Shown here: piece by piece, positions 15,620-26,762 of the stretch | Layout: the number at the start of each line of letters is the position of its first letter | How positions within the stretch are numbered: position 1 is the first letter of the stretch | Assembly (NCBI GenBank): GCA_013360915.1 | Contig: JABWAT010000005.1 | Span: 62,001 to 126,000, forward strand | From: Bacteroidota bacterium | GTDB taxonomy: Bacteria > Bacteroidota > JABWAT01 | DNA length: 64,000 nt | Reading direction: 5' to 3' | Made by a program: the position numbers and the translations under genes | Notes under the pieces: generated by a model | What the model was told of the DNA's origin: nothing | The model's database searches: none | Seen by the model: the letters and a program-made list of their open reading frames with translations, nothing else

Positions 15620-16834
15620 TCAGACAGCAAGAGCAAGCCGTTGGGTAAGATGGGATTCGATAAAGAGCTGGGAAGGCAGTTTAACTGCAAGCGCCAGATC
15701 GGTCTGAAGTGACATGAGAACCGACAGAGAAATGGACCGGACCACGTACTGATCGTTTCCGATCGGCCGGAAAACCACCTGTTCCTTCTTAAGCCGGCTG
15801 ATTACCTGTTTTTCCTTTCCGGAAGCTACCCGAAGATAGACCTGACCGAGCGGCTGTGCATGTCGGATGGTCCAGTCCACCGACTCATCAACGTCGGGTA
15901 ACCGGTGATCGATGGCTATCAGATCGGCCAGAACAGAACAGGCGGTCGGATGTCCGCCAGCACCCTTTCCAACCAGCAATTGACCGCCGGAATACTCGGT
16001 ATCCACCAGAATGGCATTAAACTCATCCTGAACACGGATAAACGGATGGGTGTCTTCGATCAGTGTGGGGATCACCAGCGACGACAAGGTATCTCCTTCC
16101 CTGCAAATCGTCGCCAGATATTTGATTCTTCCGTAACGGGTGAGAAACCGGTCCGGATCCGAAAATCCCATCAGTGAAAGAACCGGAATTTCACCAGGCA
16201 CCAGACGGCAGCCAAAGGCATGCCAGGCAATGATGGTCAGCTTCTGCTGAATGTCCCAGCCTTTCAGGTCAAAGGAAGGGTCCGCCTCTAAAAACCCCTT
16301 GTCCCGGGCTTCCTGAAGGATGTCATCCACTGACCGGTTGGGTTGCGAAGAAAGGGCGGTGAGAATAAAGTTGGTCGAACCATTCAGGATGCCGGTCACC
16401 GAGCGGATCTGATGATGCCGCAGACTGCAATTCAAGGCAGAAAGAATCGGGATGGATCCGCCTACGCTGGCTTCATACAACAACTGAACTCCCTGCTCTG
16501 CAGCCAGCTTCCTCAGTTCATTTCCATGGTAGGCAATGAGATATTTATTGGCCGTCACCACCGATTTTTTATGCAGCAGGGCCTGCCGGATAAAATCATA
16601 GGCTGGCTGAATGCCCCCGATCACCTCGACGATGACCTCGATTTCCGAATCCCAGATCAGACTATCCAGTGAGGTGGTAAAGGGAATATCCGTTTCCGGA
16701 TGCCGGTCTGGATGTTTAATGGCCACCGCTTTTACATAAAACTGTTTCCGGTGGACCGTGGTTAATTGCTCATACACATGGCGGCCTACCACTCCGAAGC
16801 CAGCCAATCCGATACATTTCCGTTGGTTTTTCAT
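15620..16834 (-). CDS. hom: Homoserine dehydrogenase
   Basis: 404 residues. An NAD(P)-binding fold opens at IGLAGFGVVGRHVYEQL, followed by VVTANKYLIAYHG, the catalytic-domain signature SVTGILNGSTNFIL and the substrate region FLEADPSFDLKGWDIQQKL with the conserved Asp and Lys. About 70 residues at the end resemble a small, diverged ACT-like regulatory domain. The enzyme reduces aspartate semialdehyde to homoserine, the substrate of MetX encoded 21 bp upstream. It is the third gene of the SAM-riboswitch operon, so homoserine supply is tied to methionine demand. An aspartokinase fusion, as in E. coli ThrA, is not present. Confidence 0.95.
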   Translation of the reverse strand: MKNQRKCIGLAGFGVVGRHVYEQLTTVHRKQFYVKAVAIKHPDRHPETDIPFTTSLDSLIWDSEIEVIVEVIGGIQPAYDFIRQALLHKKSVVTANKYLIAYHGNELRKLAAEQGVQLLYEASVGGSIPILSALNCSLRHHQIRSVTGILNGSTNFILTALSSQPNRSVDDILQEARDKGFLEADPSFDLKGWDIQQKLTIIAWHAFGCRLVPGEIPVLSLMGFSDPDRFLTRYGRIKYLATICREGDTLSSLVIPTLIEDTHPFIRVQDEFNAILVDTEYSGGQLLVGKGAGGHPTACSVLADLIAIDHRLPDVDESVDWTIRHAQPLGQVYLRVASGKEKQVISRLKKEQVVFRPIGNDQYVVRSISLSVLMSLQTDLALAVKLPSQLFIESHLTQRLALAV

Positions 16835-16855
16835 GGTTTTTAAATTTCTATACTT

Positions 16856-19248
<2,393 letters not shown>

Positions 19249-19264
19249 TCAGTGCAGCGCTCTC

Positions 19265-19371
19265 CTTATCTGTCCCCGGCTATATTAACCCGGGCAGGAA
19301 TTGGCACCGGTTCGGTTTCCCGCCGGTTGTCATGGCTTCATCGGGCCTGTCCCTCAGCCATTCTTGATAAG
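19265..19371 (-). promoter_or_regulatory. SAM-I (S-box) riboswitch aptamer
   Basis: Read on the minus strand, P1 is CTTATC (19371-19366) paired with GATAAG (19270-19265). Between them are the conserved S-box segments in order: TGGCTGAGGGACAGGCCC, GATGAAGCCA, TGACAACC, an ACCGG/CCGGT P3 stem, GGTGCCAATTCC, and a P4 stem CCCGG/CCGGG before AGATAAG. The order and the near-perfect match to the SAM-I consensus make the call secure. Binding of S-adenosylmethionine should shut down metY-metX-hom. Confidence 0.95.
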
Positions 19372-19397
19372 AAAAGGATCTTGTGAAAGAACTGGCT

Positions 19398-19429
19398 CAA
19401 AGATAAGCCGAAGAATATTCGCCTGTCAA
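19398..19429 (-). promoter_or_regulatory. Promoter of the SAM riboswitch operon
   Basis: On the minus strand TTGACA (19429-19424) is followed after 18 bp by TATCTTTG (19405-19398), an exact TAnnTTTG; the overlapping hexamer TTATCT gives 17 bp spacing. Transcription would begin just before riboswitch P1, as expected. Confidence 0.7.
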
Positions 19430-19439
19430 GGCACTATTC

Positions 19440-19718
19440 TCACCTTTGACGGACTTTTAGGAGACATTGGCTTGTTTATTCCGTATCTTATACTGAATAA
19501 ATAAGAAATAGCCAACTAACTACCTGCAAGCGGGCAGGTCATAAGATTTTTTTCACCCAAAAGCCGTGTTTCACAAAATCTTACAGATTCATTGGTTTAA
19601 CTAACAATCAGAAAAGTCTGAGAATTAAAAAAGGACAGAAGAGAAAGCCTGATCAACTTCCCTTGTGTCCTTTCTCACCACCCGATATGGGCTCCGGAGC
19701 ATGATCTGCCCGAAGGAA
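19440..19718. other. Gene-free stretch between the metY promoter and the T9SS gene terminator
   Basis: No coding capacity that I trust. On the minus strand, 19619-19677 can fold in two exclusive ways: AAAGGACA (19673-19666) with TGTCCTTT (19637-19630), followed by a T run, or GAGAAAG with CTTTCTC using the same AAAG. This may be a second terminator or a switch; see findings. Confidence 0.4.
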
Positions 19719-19745
19719 AACAGCCGGTTGCAGGCACCGGCTGTT
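19719..19745 (-). terminator. Hairpin terminator after the T9SS cargo gene
   Basis: AACAGCCGG and CCGGCTGTT (19745-19737 with 19727-19719) form a 9-bp GC-rich stem with a 9-nt loop, followed on the minus strand by TTCCTTC. It lies 21 bp after the stop at 19767. Confidence 0.7.
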
Positions 19746-19766
19746 CTGTAGTTGGAAATCTGTCCT

Positions 19767-22700
19767 TTACTTCAGTAGCTGAAGTTTCCCGGTTTTGACC
19801 TCACCCGCTGTTTCCAGCCGGTAGAAGTACGTCCCAGAGGACAGGTTGCTGCCATTGAAGGGGAAGGAGTGACGACCAGCTCCCAGTTCTCCACTGACCA
19901 GTTCACTTACCTGCTGACCCAGCAGATTGTAAACAGCCAGGCGGACGGTTTGCGGTGCCTTCAGACTGATCTCGAAGGTGGTCACCGGATTGAACGGATT
20001 CGGGTAGAGTCGGATGCCCTCTTTCAATTCATCCAACTGCGTTACCGGGTTCTCTTCCGGAGAGTCCTTCTGCAACCCCTCCTCCCAAACCGAATAGACT
20101 TCGAATCCCCAAATGGAAACTGCCGGATCGGCGAGCCGGAAACGAAGCAGATCGCCGGTTTGCAGATCGGTAAAACTGGCCACACCCAACACCTTCCACG
20201 AAGCAGCCGCATACGCGGCGATGGAGGCTCCATCCCGGATTACATCCACCGACAGGGGAACAGCCAGACTATCGGGCTGGCGAACCAACACCCCGTTTAC
20301 CGAGGGCTCTCTCACTTCGATCACTGCCAGATTCTCACCCGTTTCCAGTGAATCGACCGATTCAACCCGACTACCGGAAAAATCCAGAATCGCCCCGCCG
20401 CTCACACCCGATTTAAGCGTGTAATACCGGTAAGCACGCACATCAACTGAAAAATCACCCGCTTTCGTAAGAGACCCGCTGCCCGAATAATACTGAATTG
20501 TGGCAGGGGTGGTCGTACTGCGGACCACCATGGCTTTCCGGATGCCGGCTGGCACCTGTGCACTTACCCAGGAACCGGCGGAAGTGGGAGCAATGGTTGT
20601 TATCGATGACCCACCATCGGCCTTCACCCGGGTGCTGGTTCCCGAATTGGTCATGTGAACCTGATAGACCGGTGAACCAAATGAAGCGGTGTTCTGAACC
20701 ATAATGGCCGGTGAAACCGTATTTGTGTACACTTTCGCAACCGTTGGCAGGCTGTTGCCTGAATAGGTGGGTTTTGTATAAATGTTGGTATTATAGCTGG
20801 TAGTGGGATAGTTCACCTGGGCAGTAGCAACCAAAGCGAAACTGGCACTGGTTTCGTTGGAAGCACCAGACAGGGACAGATAGGTGTAATCATTGGGGGC
20901 GGTTGCCAGGACCCGTTTTGTGGTCGTTAAGTAGTCATATTCCACAATCCGGTGCCCTGCTGCATAGCCGGTGCCCAGATAGTACAGTGCCAGACGGGCT
21001 GGTTGACTATAGGCGGCCGGATAGGAAATGAGTACCGGGTATTTGTCATTAACTGACGAAGAAATGACCAAACTCATATCCCACATTTGCCCGCCAGTTA
21101 CATAAGGTTGACCCGCTGCAATCTCAGGTAAACTTACACCATTTCCATCTAACCAAAGTTGACCCGTCAATATACCGCTGTTTGTTCCCTCAAAGGCCCA
21201 GGTAAGAATGACATCATCTCCTTCCCTTGAAAGCCACACCACCGGCCGGGCGTCTGACCTCGCGTCTTCTCCCACCAATTGGGTCAGTGAGAGATGATTG
21301 GACGCATTCCTGACTGATGGTTGGTTGGTCCACTCCCATCCCCAATAGTCGGACCCACCCTGGTTGGTTAGCGATTGCAGGTGAACATCATAGACCCCAC
21401 CGGCCGTATCAACCCACGCTGCAACTGCAATGGGTTTGTTGTAATAATAAATCGTATTACTGAGCGACGGATTTTTTCCCCCTATGCTGGTACTCAGTTG
21501 TTTTTCCTGTGACCAATTTGCGCCATTGTCACCGGTTGAGGCAATCCAGCATTTACCCATGGATTCGTAAACCATGAGATTATTCGTATAAACGCCCATA
21601 TTGGTTAACCGGTATTGGTTTTTTGAATCGGTGTTTTGCGGGACGCCTGTTCGCAGGTGACCTTTGTAGTTGGCGGTGACAACTGCATTGGCAGCATCAA
21701 AACGGACAGGAGTTTCCAAGCTTGTCCTATTGTAGAAATAACTGCCAGTTCCATCCCAATTGGAAAAGTAACCTTCCAATCCATTTGATGAAATCAAATC
21801 ATTCGTTTTTACTTTATAATGTGCAAACCCAGGGTTTGACTCAAAATATGAAACACCCTTAAACAAGCCACCATATTCAGTATCAATTCCTGTTCCCGGG
21901 GTAAAGGGTCTCAGATAGGAATCCCAGTTCCACGGGCGGATTCCGTTTACCACCTTCCATGGGTCCTTAAATTGAATTCCCATATCCGTTTGTAAAACAC
22001 CATCAATGGCAACAAACATGGTCTGTGAATAAATTGGATGATGTTTGGCATGTATATTTGAAACCACTGGTGTTGTAGCATTTGTTTCCAATTCAAAGAA
22101 TCTTTGAAAATCAGCAAATGCCCCATCCCAATTCTGGTGATCAGAAAGGACGCCGGAAACAATACCCTTAGGGACATTGGTGGCTATTTTGATCGTCTTA
22201 TCAATCGGCACAATATATTTCTGCCCAGAAATATCACTACCTGTTAAAATACCATTTTGAGAAATATTGAATGTTGAACCGGCAATATGTGTTTCCACTG
22301 TTCCATTCACCAGATCATTAAATGGCCGGATATTTTTTACCGGACTGTTATGAATAATCAGGTTTTGAGTGGCTGTGCCCTTAATAAATGAGAAGGTAAG
22401 TTGTTCTGTAGTATCTGACCCCATTGTAATTTTATCAAAAGCAGCGGTATCACTAGAAGCAGACCGGATTAAAACGTTACTTGCCTCTATTTGAATCGGA
22501 CTGTTTTCTTTAAAATATCTTGTAAATGATGATTGTGTATATGGAAAATACTGTGAATTCAACTTAAATGCGTTTATATCCGTTGTGAAGAAATTGTAGG
22601 TTGTTTTTTTAATATCTACGACCAGCTTATAGGTAATATAGTACTCAATAGAAATGTTCACAGGTGATAAGTTGATCCCATTACTTGCATTACTTTCATC

Positions 22701-23195
22701 AATATTCATAATACCCATCACTATTTCCGGATTGGAAATCCCCTCAAACAGATTTAGTATTCCCGACGGAATCGAACTCCTTTCAAGAATCAATTCATTT
22801 GTTGAAGAAACAGTGGCTAATGTACTAAAGGAGGCAATTTCATTATACCACGCCTTGTAGTCCCCAAGTGAATTGGAATTATTGCTTATTTTTACTAATG
22901 CCTTTTTACTTGACGTAACATTACTTAACTTTATTTTTATCCGAAGTATTTCAATACTTGTACTTGTTGAAGTGCCTGAAAACACAAACAATGCGGTATG
23001 AAGCCTACGGGTGTACTCATATGGATCTTTTCCAACAAATCCTTGCCAATTAGGTTGGCCTTCAATTAAATAGGTGGTATCTTTCTTTGAAATGGTGTGA
23101 AATTCGTTCGAGAGGTTAATTGTTCGGAGCGTTTGCCCATACCCCACACCTTGTATTAGCAGGAAAAGAGTGAGGATGAATTTGCCGGTTTTCAT
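19767..23195 (-). CDS. Large secreted protein with type IX secretion sorting domain
   Basis: About 1142 residues from the ATG at 23195, which has AGGAGA 5 nt upstream; a longer start at 23219 lacks a ribosome site. A signal peptide (KTGKFILTLFLLIQGVGYGQ) is followed by roughly 400 Asn/Ser/Thr-rich residues without recognised domains, then a BNR/sialidase-like section (residues about 430-780) with repeats such as CWIASTGDNGANWSQE, then a beta-rich region. The last 80 residues are a Por/T9SS C-terminal domain (YPNPFNPVTTFEISL, YNLLGQQVSEL, SGTYFYRLETAGEVKTGKLQ). The protein should cross the outer membrane by T9SS and be released or surface-attached. The N-terminal half is visibly AT-richer than the C-terminal part, hinting at domain shuffling. 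Function unknown. Confidence 0.88.
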   Translation of the reverse strand: MKTGKFILTLFLLIQGVGYGQTLRTINLSNEFHTISKKDTTYLIEGQPNWQGFVGKDPYEYTRRLHTALFVFSGTSTSTSIEILRIKIKLSNVTSSKKALVKISNNSNSLGDYKAWYNEIASFSTLATVSSTNELILERSSIPSGILNLFEGISNPEIVMGIMNIDESNASNGINLSPVNISIEYYITYKLVVDIKKTTYNFFTTDINAFKLNSQYFPYTQSSFTRYFKENSPIQIEASNVLIRSASSDTAAFDKITMGSDTTEQLTFSFIKGTATQNLIIHNSPVKNIRPFNDLVNGTVETHIAGSTFNISQNGILTGSDISGQKYIVPIDKTIKIATNVPKGIVSGVLSDHQNWDGAFADFQRFFELETNATTPVVSNIHAKHHPIYSQTMFVAIDGVLQTDMGIQFKDPWKVVNGIRPWNWDSYLRPFTPGTGIDTEYGGLFKGVSYFESNPGFAHYKVKTNDLISSNGLEGYFSNWDGTGSYFYNRTSLETPVRFDAANAVVTANYKGHLRTGVPQNTDSKNQYRLTNMGVYTNNLMVYESMGKCWIASTGDNGANWSQEKQLSTSIGGKNPSLSNTIYYYNKPIAVAAWVDTAGGVYDVHLQSLTNQGGSDYWGWEWTNQPSVRNASNHLSLTQLVGEDARSDARPVVWLSREGDDVILTWAFEGTNSGILTGQLWLDGNGVSLPEIAAGQPYVTGGQMWDMSLVISSSVNDKYPVLISYPAAYSQPARLALYYLGTGYAAGHRIVEYDYLTTTKRVLATAPNDYTYLSLSGASNETSASFALVATAQVNYPTTSYNTNIYTKPTYSGNSLPTVAKVYTNTVSPAIMVQNTASFGSPVYQVHMTNSGTSTRVKADGGSSITTIAPTSAGSWVSAQVPAGIRKAMVVRSTTTPATIQYYSGSGSLTKAGDFSVDVRAYRYYTLKSGVSGGAILDFSGSRVESVDSLETGENLAVIEVREPSVNGVLVRQPDSLAVPLSVDVIRDGASIAAYAAASWKVLGVASFTDLQTGDLLRFRLADPAVSIWGFEVYSVWEEGLQKDSPEENPVTQLDELKEGIRLYPNPFNPVTTFEISLKAPQTVRLAVYNLLGQQVSELVSGELGAGRHSFPFNGSNLSSGTYFYRLETAGEVKTGKLQLLK

Positions 23196-23282
23196 AATTG
23201 TCTCCTGAAAGTTATGCACCGGAAAATATTCCGTGATCAGGTTACTGGATTTGCACTCGGGTATCCTGTTTCAAACACGGTG

Positions 23283-23307
23283 GGGGTGGTGTCCGGTACA
23301 CCACCCC
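23283..23307 (-). terminator. 10-bp perfect hairpin between two surface-protein genes
   Basis: GGGGTGGTGT and ACACCACCCC enclose CCGGT. It lies 6 bp after the stop of the lipoprotein gene on the minus strand. No T run follows on that strand (one follows on the plus strand), so it may act as a 3'-end stabiliser as well as a terminator. Confidence 0.5.
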
Positions 23308-23312
23308 GGTTT

Positions 23313-24383
23313 TTAAAATCTTTTTGCCATATACACTCTTGGTGGAATCAGATTGCTGTTGTTTCCGCACCCCCCAATCAAATTCCCCCTAACGGTAAAC
23401 GCCTCCTGCCCTTCACCGTTGACAGTAAAGGTTTTCCATGTTTTACCGTTAAAGTGAGCAAAACTTTGGGTATTCCAATCACCGAGATAGAGATCATTCG
23501 GGGCATTGCCTCTCACCCAATAGAAATAATACCCCGACTCCACATGATTTAGAATTGTTGAATAGGTTAGAGGAGCCGTACTATTAACTTCTAATGTGAA
23601 TCCCTGAATTAATAGATACAAGGGGGATTTTATTGATGGCTTGTAAACAGAAATATATCCAAACGGAAACCTGCTTTCTCCCTTTGGATTATTGTCAACC
23701 ATCCTAAAATTATTATTTCTATACTCGCCAAATGCAAATGCAGTTGAAGATTTATCATCACTGGTAATCCAAACAGACTCCTCATCTCCCCATATATCAA
23801 CAAAATCATTGGTCACACCGGTCGGAATGGATCTGAAACTTACTCCATCATAGTGGGTAAATGCACCACCATAACCTGTAAAATATATATCCGTTTCCGA
23901 ACGTGCCCAACAGTAATTCACAGGAGATTTTGCATTTTTATATGAATCCTTTCCGTTTTTTCTAAAAACACATTCTGCTCCAATAGAAAGAAACAGTAAG
24001 GAACTCTCCCCAATTTTCCTGATTTGTTTAATTGGAGACTGCTGAAAATCTTTGCTCTGATCATTTATTTGGAAATTTACCTTTTCAAAGGTCCACTTAA
24101 CACCATTCCACACCGCCAGATTATACCGCTCACTTATTGAGAGATCATTTGGATTCGGATATACAAAAAATTCACCCCCGACATAGGCCTCCGTTTCACT
24201 GACGATCTCTATACTGATTGCAGTTGAGAATATTCCACCCAGCGTATCCACCCGCCAGATAAAATGATGGCTCGTCGTATCCGGTCCCGGGTCGGGTTTG
24301 GGTTCTGTGGGATGCTCGCAGGAAAAAAGGTAAAGTAATAACAGAGCTGCTGGTATCTTCATTAATCGGGTATTTGGGATCAT
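23313..24383 (-). CDS. Lipoprotein of unknown function, beta-propeller-like
   Basis: About 356 residues from the ATG at 24383 (preceded by AAAGGAAA); an in-frame extension upstream runs into a 13-A homopolymer and is unlikely. A lipoprotein signal ends at LLYLFSCEHPTEP, and a Pro/Asp linker follows. The rest is beta-rich with short recurring units (DIYFTGYGGAFTHYDG, VWITSDDKSSTAFAFG, DLYLGDWNTQSFAHFNG) in the style of propeller proteins that recur in Ignavibacteria-like genomes. No catalytic motif is visible. It is AT-rich like the first half of the T9SS gene 118 bp downstream, with which it may be coordinated. Confidence 0.7.
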   Translation of the reverse strand: MIPNTRLMKIPAALLLLYLFSCEHPTEPKPDPGPDTTSHHFIWRVDTLGGIFSTAISIEIVSETEAYVGGEFFVYPNPNDLSISERYNLAVWNGVKWTFEKVNFQINDQSKDFQQSPIKQIRKIGESSLLFLSIGAECVFRKNGKDSYKNAKSPVNYCWARSETDIYFTGYGGAFTHYDGVSFRSIPTGVTNDFVDIWGDEESVWITSDDKSSTAFAFGEYRNNNFRMVDNNPKGESRFPFGYISVYKPSIKSPLYLLIQGFTLEVNSTAPLTYSTILNHVESGYYFYWVRGNAPNDLYLGDWNTQSFAHFNGKTWKTFTVNGEGQEAFTVRGNLIGGCGNNSNLIPPRVYMAKRF

Positions 24384-24510
24384 GGGTTTCCTTTGACGCC
24401 TTAAAGATGTTACAATCAAAAAAAAAAAAAGCAACTTCAATTAAGGGAAATTCAGAGGACAAGGGGGTGTTTTTGTGAGAAATGTCACAAAAAGTAAGGA
24501 AATCAAGGCA

Positions 24511-24646
24511 TTTCAACGCAATGACGCAAAGAATTCGCAAAAGACGCTGAGATTTCTGTATTGAAAACATTAAAACCTTGCGTCCTCTTGTATTTAACCT
24601 TTGCGCTTTCTGCGTTAAAACGCATTTAAACGCAAAGGACGCGGTT
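24511..24646. repeat. Degenerate GCAAAGACGC-type intergenic repeat with nested inverted repeats
   Basis: The stretch 24514-24548 contains AACGCAATGACGCAAAGAA and TCGCAAAAGACGC, direct copies of a CGCAAAGACGC-like word. Further on, CCTTTGCG (24598-24605) pairs with CGCAAAGG (24631-24638), enclosing TGCGTT-AA-AACGCA (24611-24624). Similar words are scattered between genes in many unrelated bacterial genomes. No ORF in it is credible; it occupies the gap between the divergent lipoprotein and helicase genes. Confidence 0.7.
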
Positions 24647-24726
24647 ATAGTCGGGTTCCTGCTACCAAACCGGCCGGCACCACACTCGTGGGTGTTTCCC
24701 TTCCCCAGCCATTTTCATAACCCTCA

Positions 24727-24758
24727 TTAGGAAAGCAGGACCTGATCACCTATCTTTG
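24727..24758 (+). promoter_or_regulatory. Candidate promoter of the DEAD-box helicase gene
   Basis: TTAG (24727-24730), 20 bp, TATCTTTG (24751-24758), an exact TAnnTTTG. It implies a leader of about 110 nt, of the kind often seen on cold-induced helicase mRNAs. Confidence 0.55.
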
Positions 24759-24876
24759 CACCCTTCACAGGCTACGAATTCTTTTTCCTCTTGATTTCAC
24801 ACCGGTTTCCCGGTTTTTTGGTTGGGGCAGGAATAACGGGTTCCGGCCTACACTTTAAACCAATGGGAAACATCGC

Positions 24877-26712
24877 ATGTCTTCTTTTCAAGCCTTTGGC
24901 CTTGATCAGGCCGTTTTACAGGCCATCACCGAAATGGGGTTTCAAACCCCGACACCTATTCAGGAAACCGTTATTCCGCGTCTGCTTGCCGGCAGCGAGG
25001 ATATCATCGGTCTGGCTCAGACCGGAACCGGTAAAACCGCAGCCTTCGGTCTGCCAATCATTCATCATCTCGATGCAAAGAGCCGGCATCCGCAGGCCCT
25101 GATCTTAAGTCCGACCCGTGAGTTGGCTCTGCAGATCACCCGCGATCTGGAAAACTTTTCGAAATACTCCACCGGTGTCTCCGTTCTGGCCGTTTACGGC
25201 GGGGCCTCCATGGAAAAACAAGCCCGTGCCATTCACAGCGGCGTCAACGTGCTGGTTGCCACCCCGGGCCGTTTGGTCGACTTTATCAACCGTGGCATCA
25301 TCAAACTCGGTTCTTTGCGGATTCTGGTTCTCGACGAAGCAGATGAAATGCTCAACATGGGCTTCAAGGAAGAACTCGATGCCATTCTGTCGGCTATTCC
25401 TGCCGGTCGGCAAACCCTTCTTTTCTCGGCAACCATGCCTCCCGATGTGGCCCGGATCGCCAAAAATTATATGAAAGAACCGGTGACGGTTTCTGCCGGC
25501 AAAGTCAATACAGGCAATGCAGCCATTGAGCACCTGAGCCATCTTACCCACGAAAAAGACCGCTATGAAGTTCTGAAACGGATCTGTGATGCCAATCCCG
25601 ATATCTACGGAATCGTTTTCTGCCGCACCAAGGTTGAAACCCAGGCCATTGCCGATAAACTGATGCGGGATAAATACCCGGCCGAATCACTTCATGGCGA
25701 TTTATCACAGGTTCAGCGGGACTATGTGATGGGCAAATTCCGTGACCGTCACATCCGTATTCTGGTGGCGACCGACGTGGCCGCCCGTGGTCTCGATGTT
25801 CACAGCCTCACTCACGTGATTCACTACAACCTGCCAGACGATCTGGAAGTGTACACTCACCGTGCCGGCCGTACCGGTCGTGCGGGAAAAACCGGTATTT
25901 CGGTTTCGATCGTGAATTTCCGCGAAAAGGGCAAACTGAAATTCCTCGAGCGGTCTCTGAAAATTCAGATTCCGATGAAACCCATTCCCACCGGCTATGA
26001 TATCTGTCTGAATCAGCTCCACTCGGTGATTGATAAAATTCATCAGGCTGAAATCCGTGAAGATCAGATTTCACGGTTTATGCCCGAACTGGAAGATAAA
26101 CTGATGCATCTGGACCGCGAAACCCTTCTGAAAAAGGTCCTCTCGCTGGAATTCAACCGGTTTAACGATTACTACGCTTCCATGCCCGATCTGAATGTTC
26201 ACGACTCTCAGGATCGTCGTCCTGCCGCAGGACCCGGTGGATTCGGAAAAGACCGTTACCGCGAAGGCGAACGGTCAGGAAGCCGGGATGGATTCCGTGA
26301 GGGATCAAGGGACCGTCACCGGGAAGGTTCCCGCGACCGGGTCCGGGAAGGTGAACACAGCCGTCCGCGTGAAGGAGACCGTGAGCGCCGTAAACCTGCA
26401 GGAGATGTGGAATTCACCCGCTTTTTCATCAACATCGGAAAAGTGGACGGACTCGACCCCCGTACGCTGATGGGAATCATCAGCGAGGCCACCCGCAAAC
26501 GGAATATTGAAATCGGAAAGATTGATCTGGGAAAAACCCATACCTTTTTCGAAGCCGATGCCGCGTTCAGGGACCGGATTCTGACCAGTTTCCAGGGAGC
26601 CGATTTTCAGGGAAGACCTGTTACGGTTGAAGAAGCCCAGGATAAGAAACCAGCGCCTCCCCGCAGTGGTGGTGGCGGAGACCGTCCGTTTAAAAAACGC
26701 CGGTTTAACTGA
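24877..26712 (+). CDS. deaD: DEAD-box RNA helicase (DeaD/CsdA-like)
   Basis: 611 residues. The helicase core has all motifs: Q motif GFQTPTPIQE, motif I AQTGTGKTAAFG, PTRELALQI, TPGRL, DEAD box VLDEADEMLNMGF, SAT, IVFCRTKVET, DVAARGLD and HRAGRTGRAGK. After a dimerisation-like segment (about 375-440) comes an Arg/Asp/Glu/Gly-rich linker (about residues 445-510) made of REGSRDR/REGDRER repeats. The C-terminus (about 513-590) is a DbpA-type RNA-binding domain (FTRFFINIGKVDGLDPRTLM). Such enzymes act in ribosome assembly and mRNA decay, especially in the cold. The symbol follows the closest well-known family; csdA is an equivalent name. Confidence 0.94.
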   Translation: MSSFQAFGLDQAVLQAITEMGFQTPTPIQETVIPRLLAGSEDIIGLAQTGTGKTAAFGLPIIHHLDAKSRHPQALILSPTRELALQITRDLENFSKYSTGVSVLAVYGGASMEKQARAIHSGVNVLVATPGRLVDFINRGIIKLGSLRILVLDEADEMLNMGFKEELDAILSAIPAGRQTLLFSATMPPDVARIAKNYMKEPVTVSAGKVNTGNAAIEHLSHLTHEKDRYEVLKRICDANPDIYGIVFCRTKVETQAIADKLMRDKYPAESLHGDLSQVQRDYVMGKFRDRHIRILVATDVAARGLDVHSLTHVIHYNLPDDLEVYTHRAGRTGRAGKTGISVSIVNFREKGKLKFLERSLKIQIPMKPIPTGYDICLNQLHSVIDKIHQAEIREDQISRFMPELEDKLMHLDRETLLKKVLSLEFNRFNDYYASMPDLNVHDSQDRRPAAGPGGFGKDRYREGERSGSRDGFREGSRDRHREGSRDRVREGEHSRPREGDRERRKPAGDVEFTRFFINIGKVDGLDPRTLMGIISEATRKRNIEIGKIDLGKTHTFFEADAAFRDRILTSFQGADFQGRPVTVEEAQDKKPAPPRSGGGGDRPFKKRRFN

Positions 26713-26726
26713 GTAAAATAAGAGTG

Positions 26727-26762
26727 ATGGCTGTTACCAGTTTAAGGGGTAACAGCCATTTC
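26727..26762. terminator. 12-bp hairpin terminator shared by helicase and amidohydrolase genes
   Basis: ATGGCTGTTACC (26727-26738) is complementary to GGTAACAGCCAT (26748-26759), followed by TTTCTT on the plus strand. Its right arm codes for the last residues of the convergent amidohydrolase. Confidence 0.75.

Noticed and set aside
19767-24440. AT-rich surface-gene pair considered as an inserted mobile element
   Set aside because: No transposase, integrase, terminal inverted repeats or target duplication is visible; only the composition differs.
24196-24570. Minus-strand ORF of 124 residues upstream of and overlapping the lipoprotein gene
   Set aside because: It crosses the A homopolymer and the degenerate repeat and overlaps the lipoprotein in another frame; composition is not protein-like.
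26279-26400. Repeats in the helicase gene considered as a CRISPR-like array
   Set aside because: They are short, in frame, variable and code for REGSRDR-type residues; spacers and constant repeat length are missing. No CRISPR array is seen anywhere in the window.
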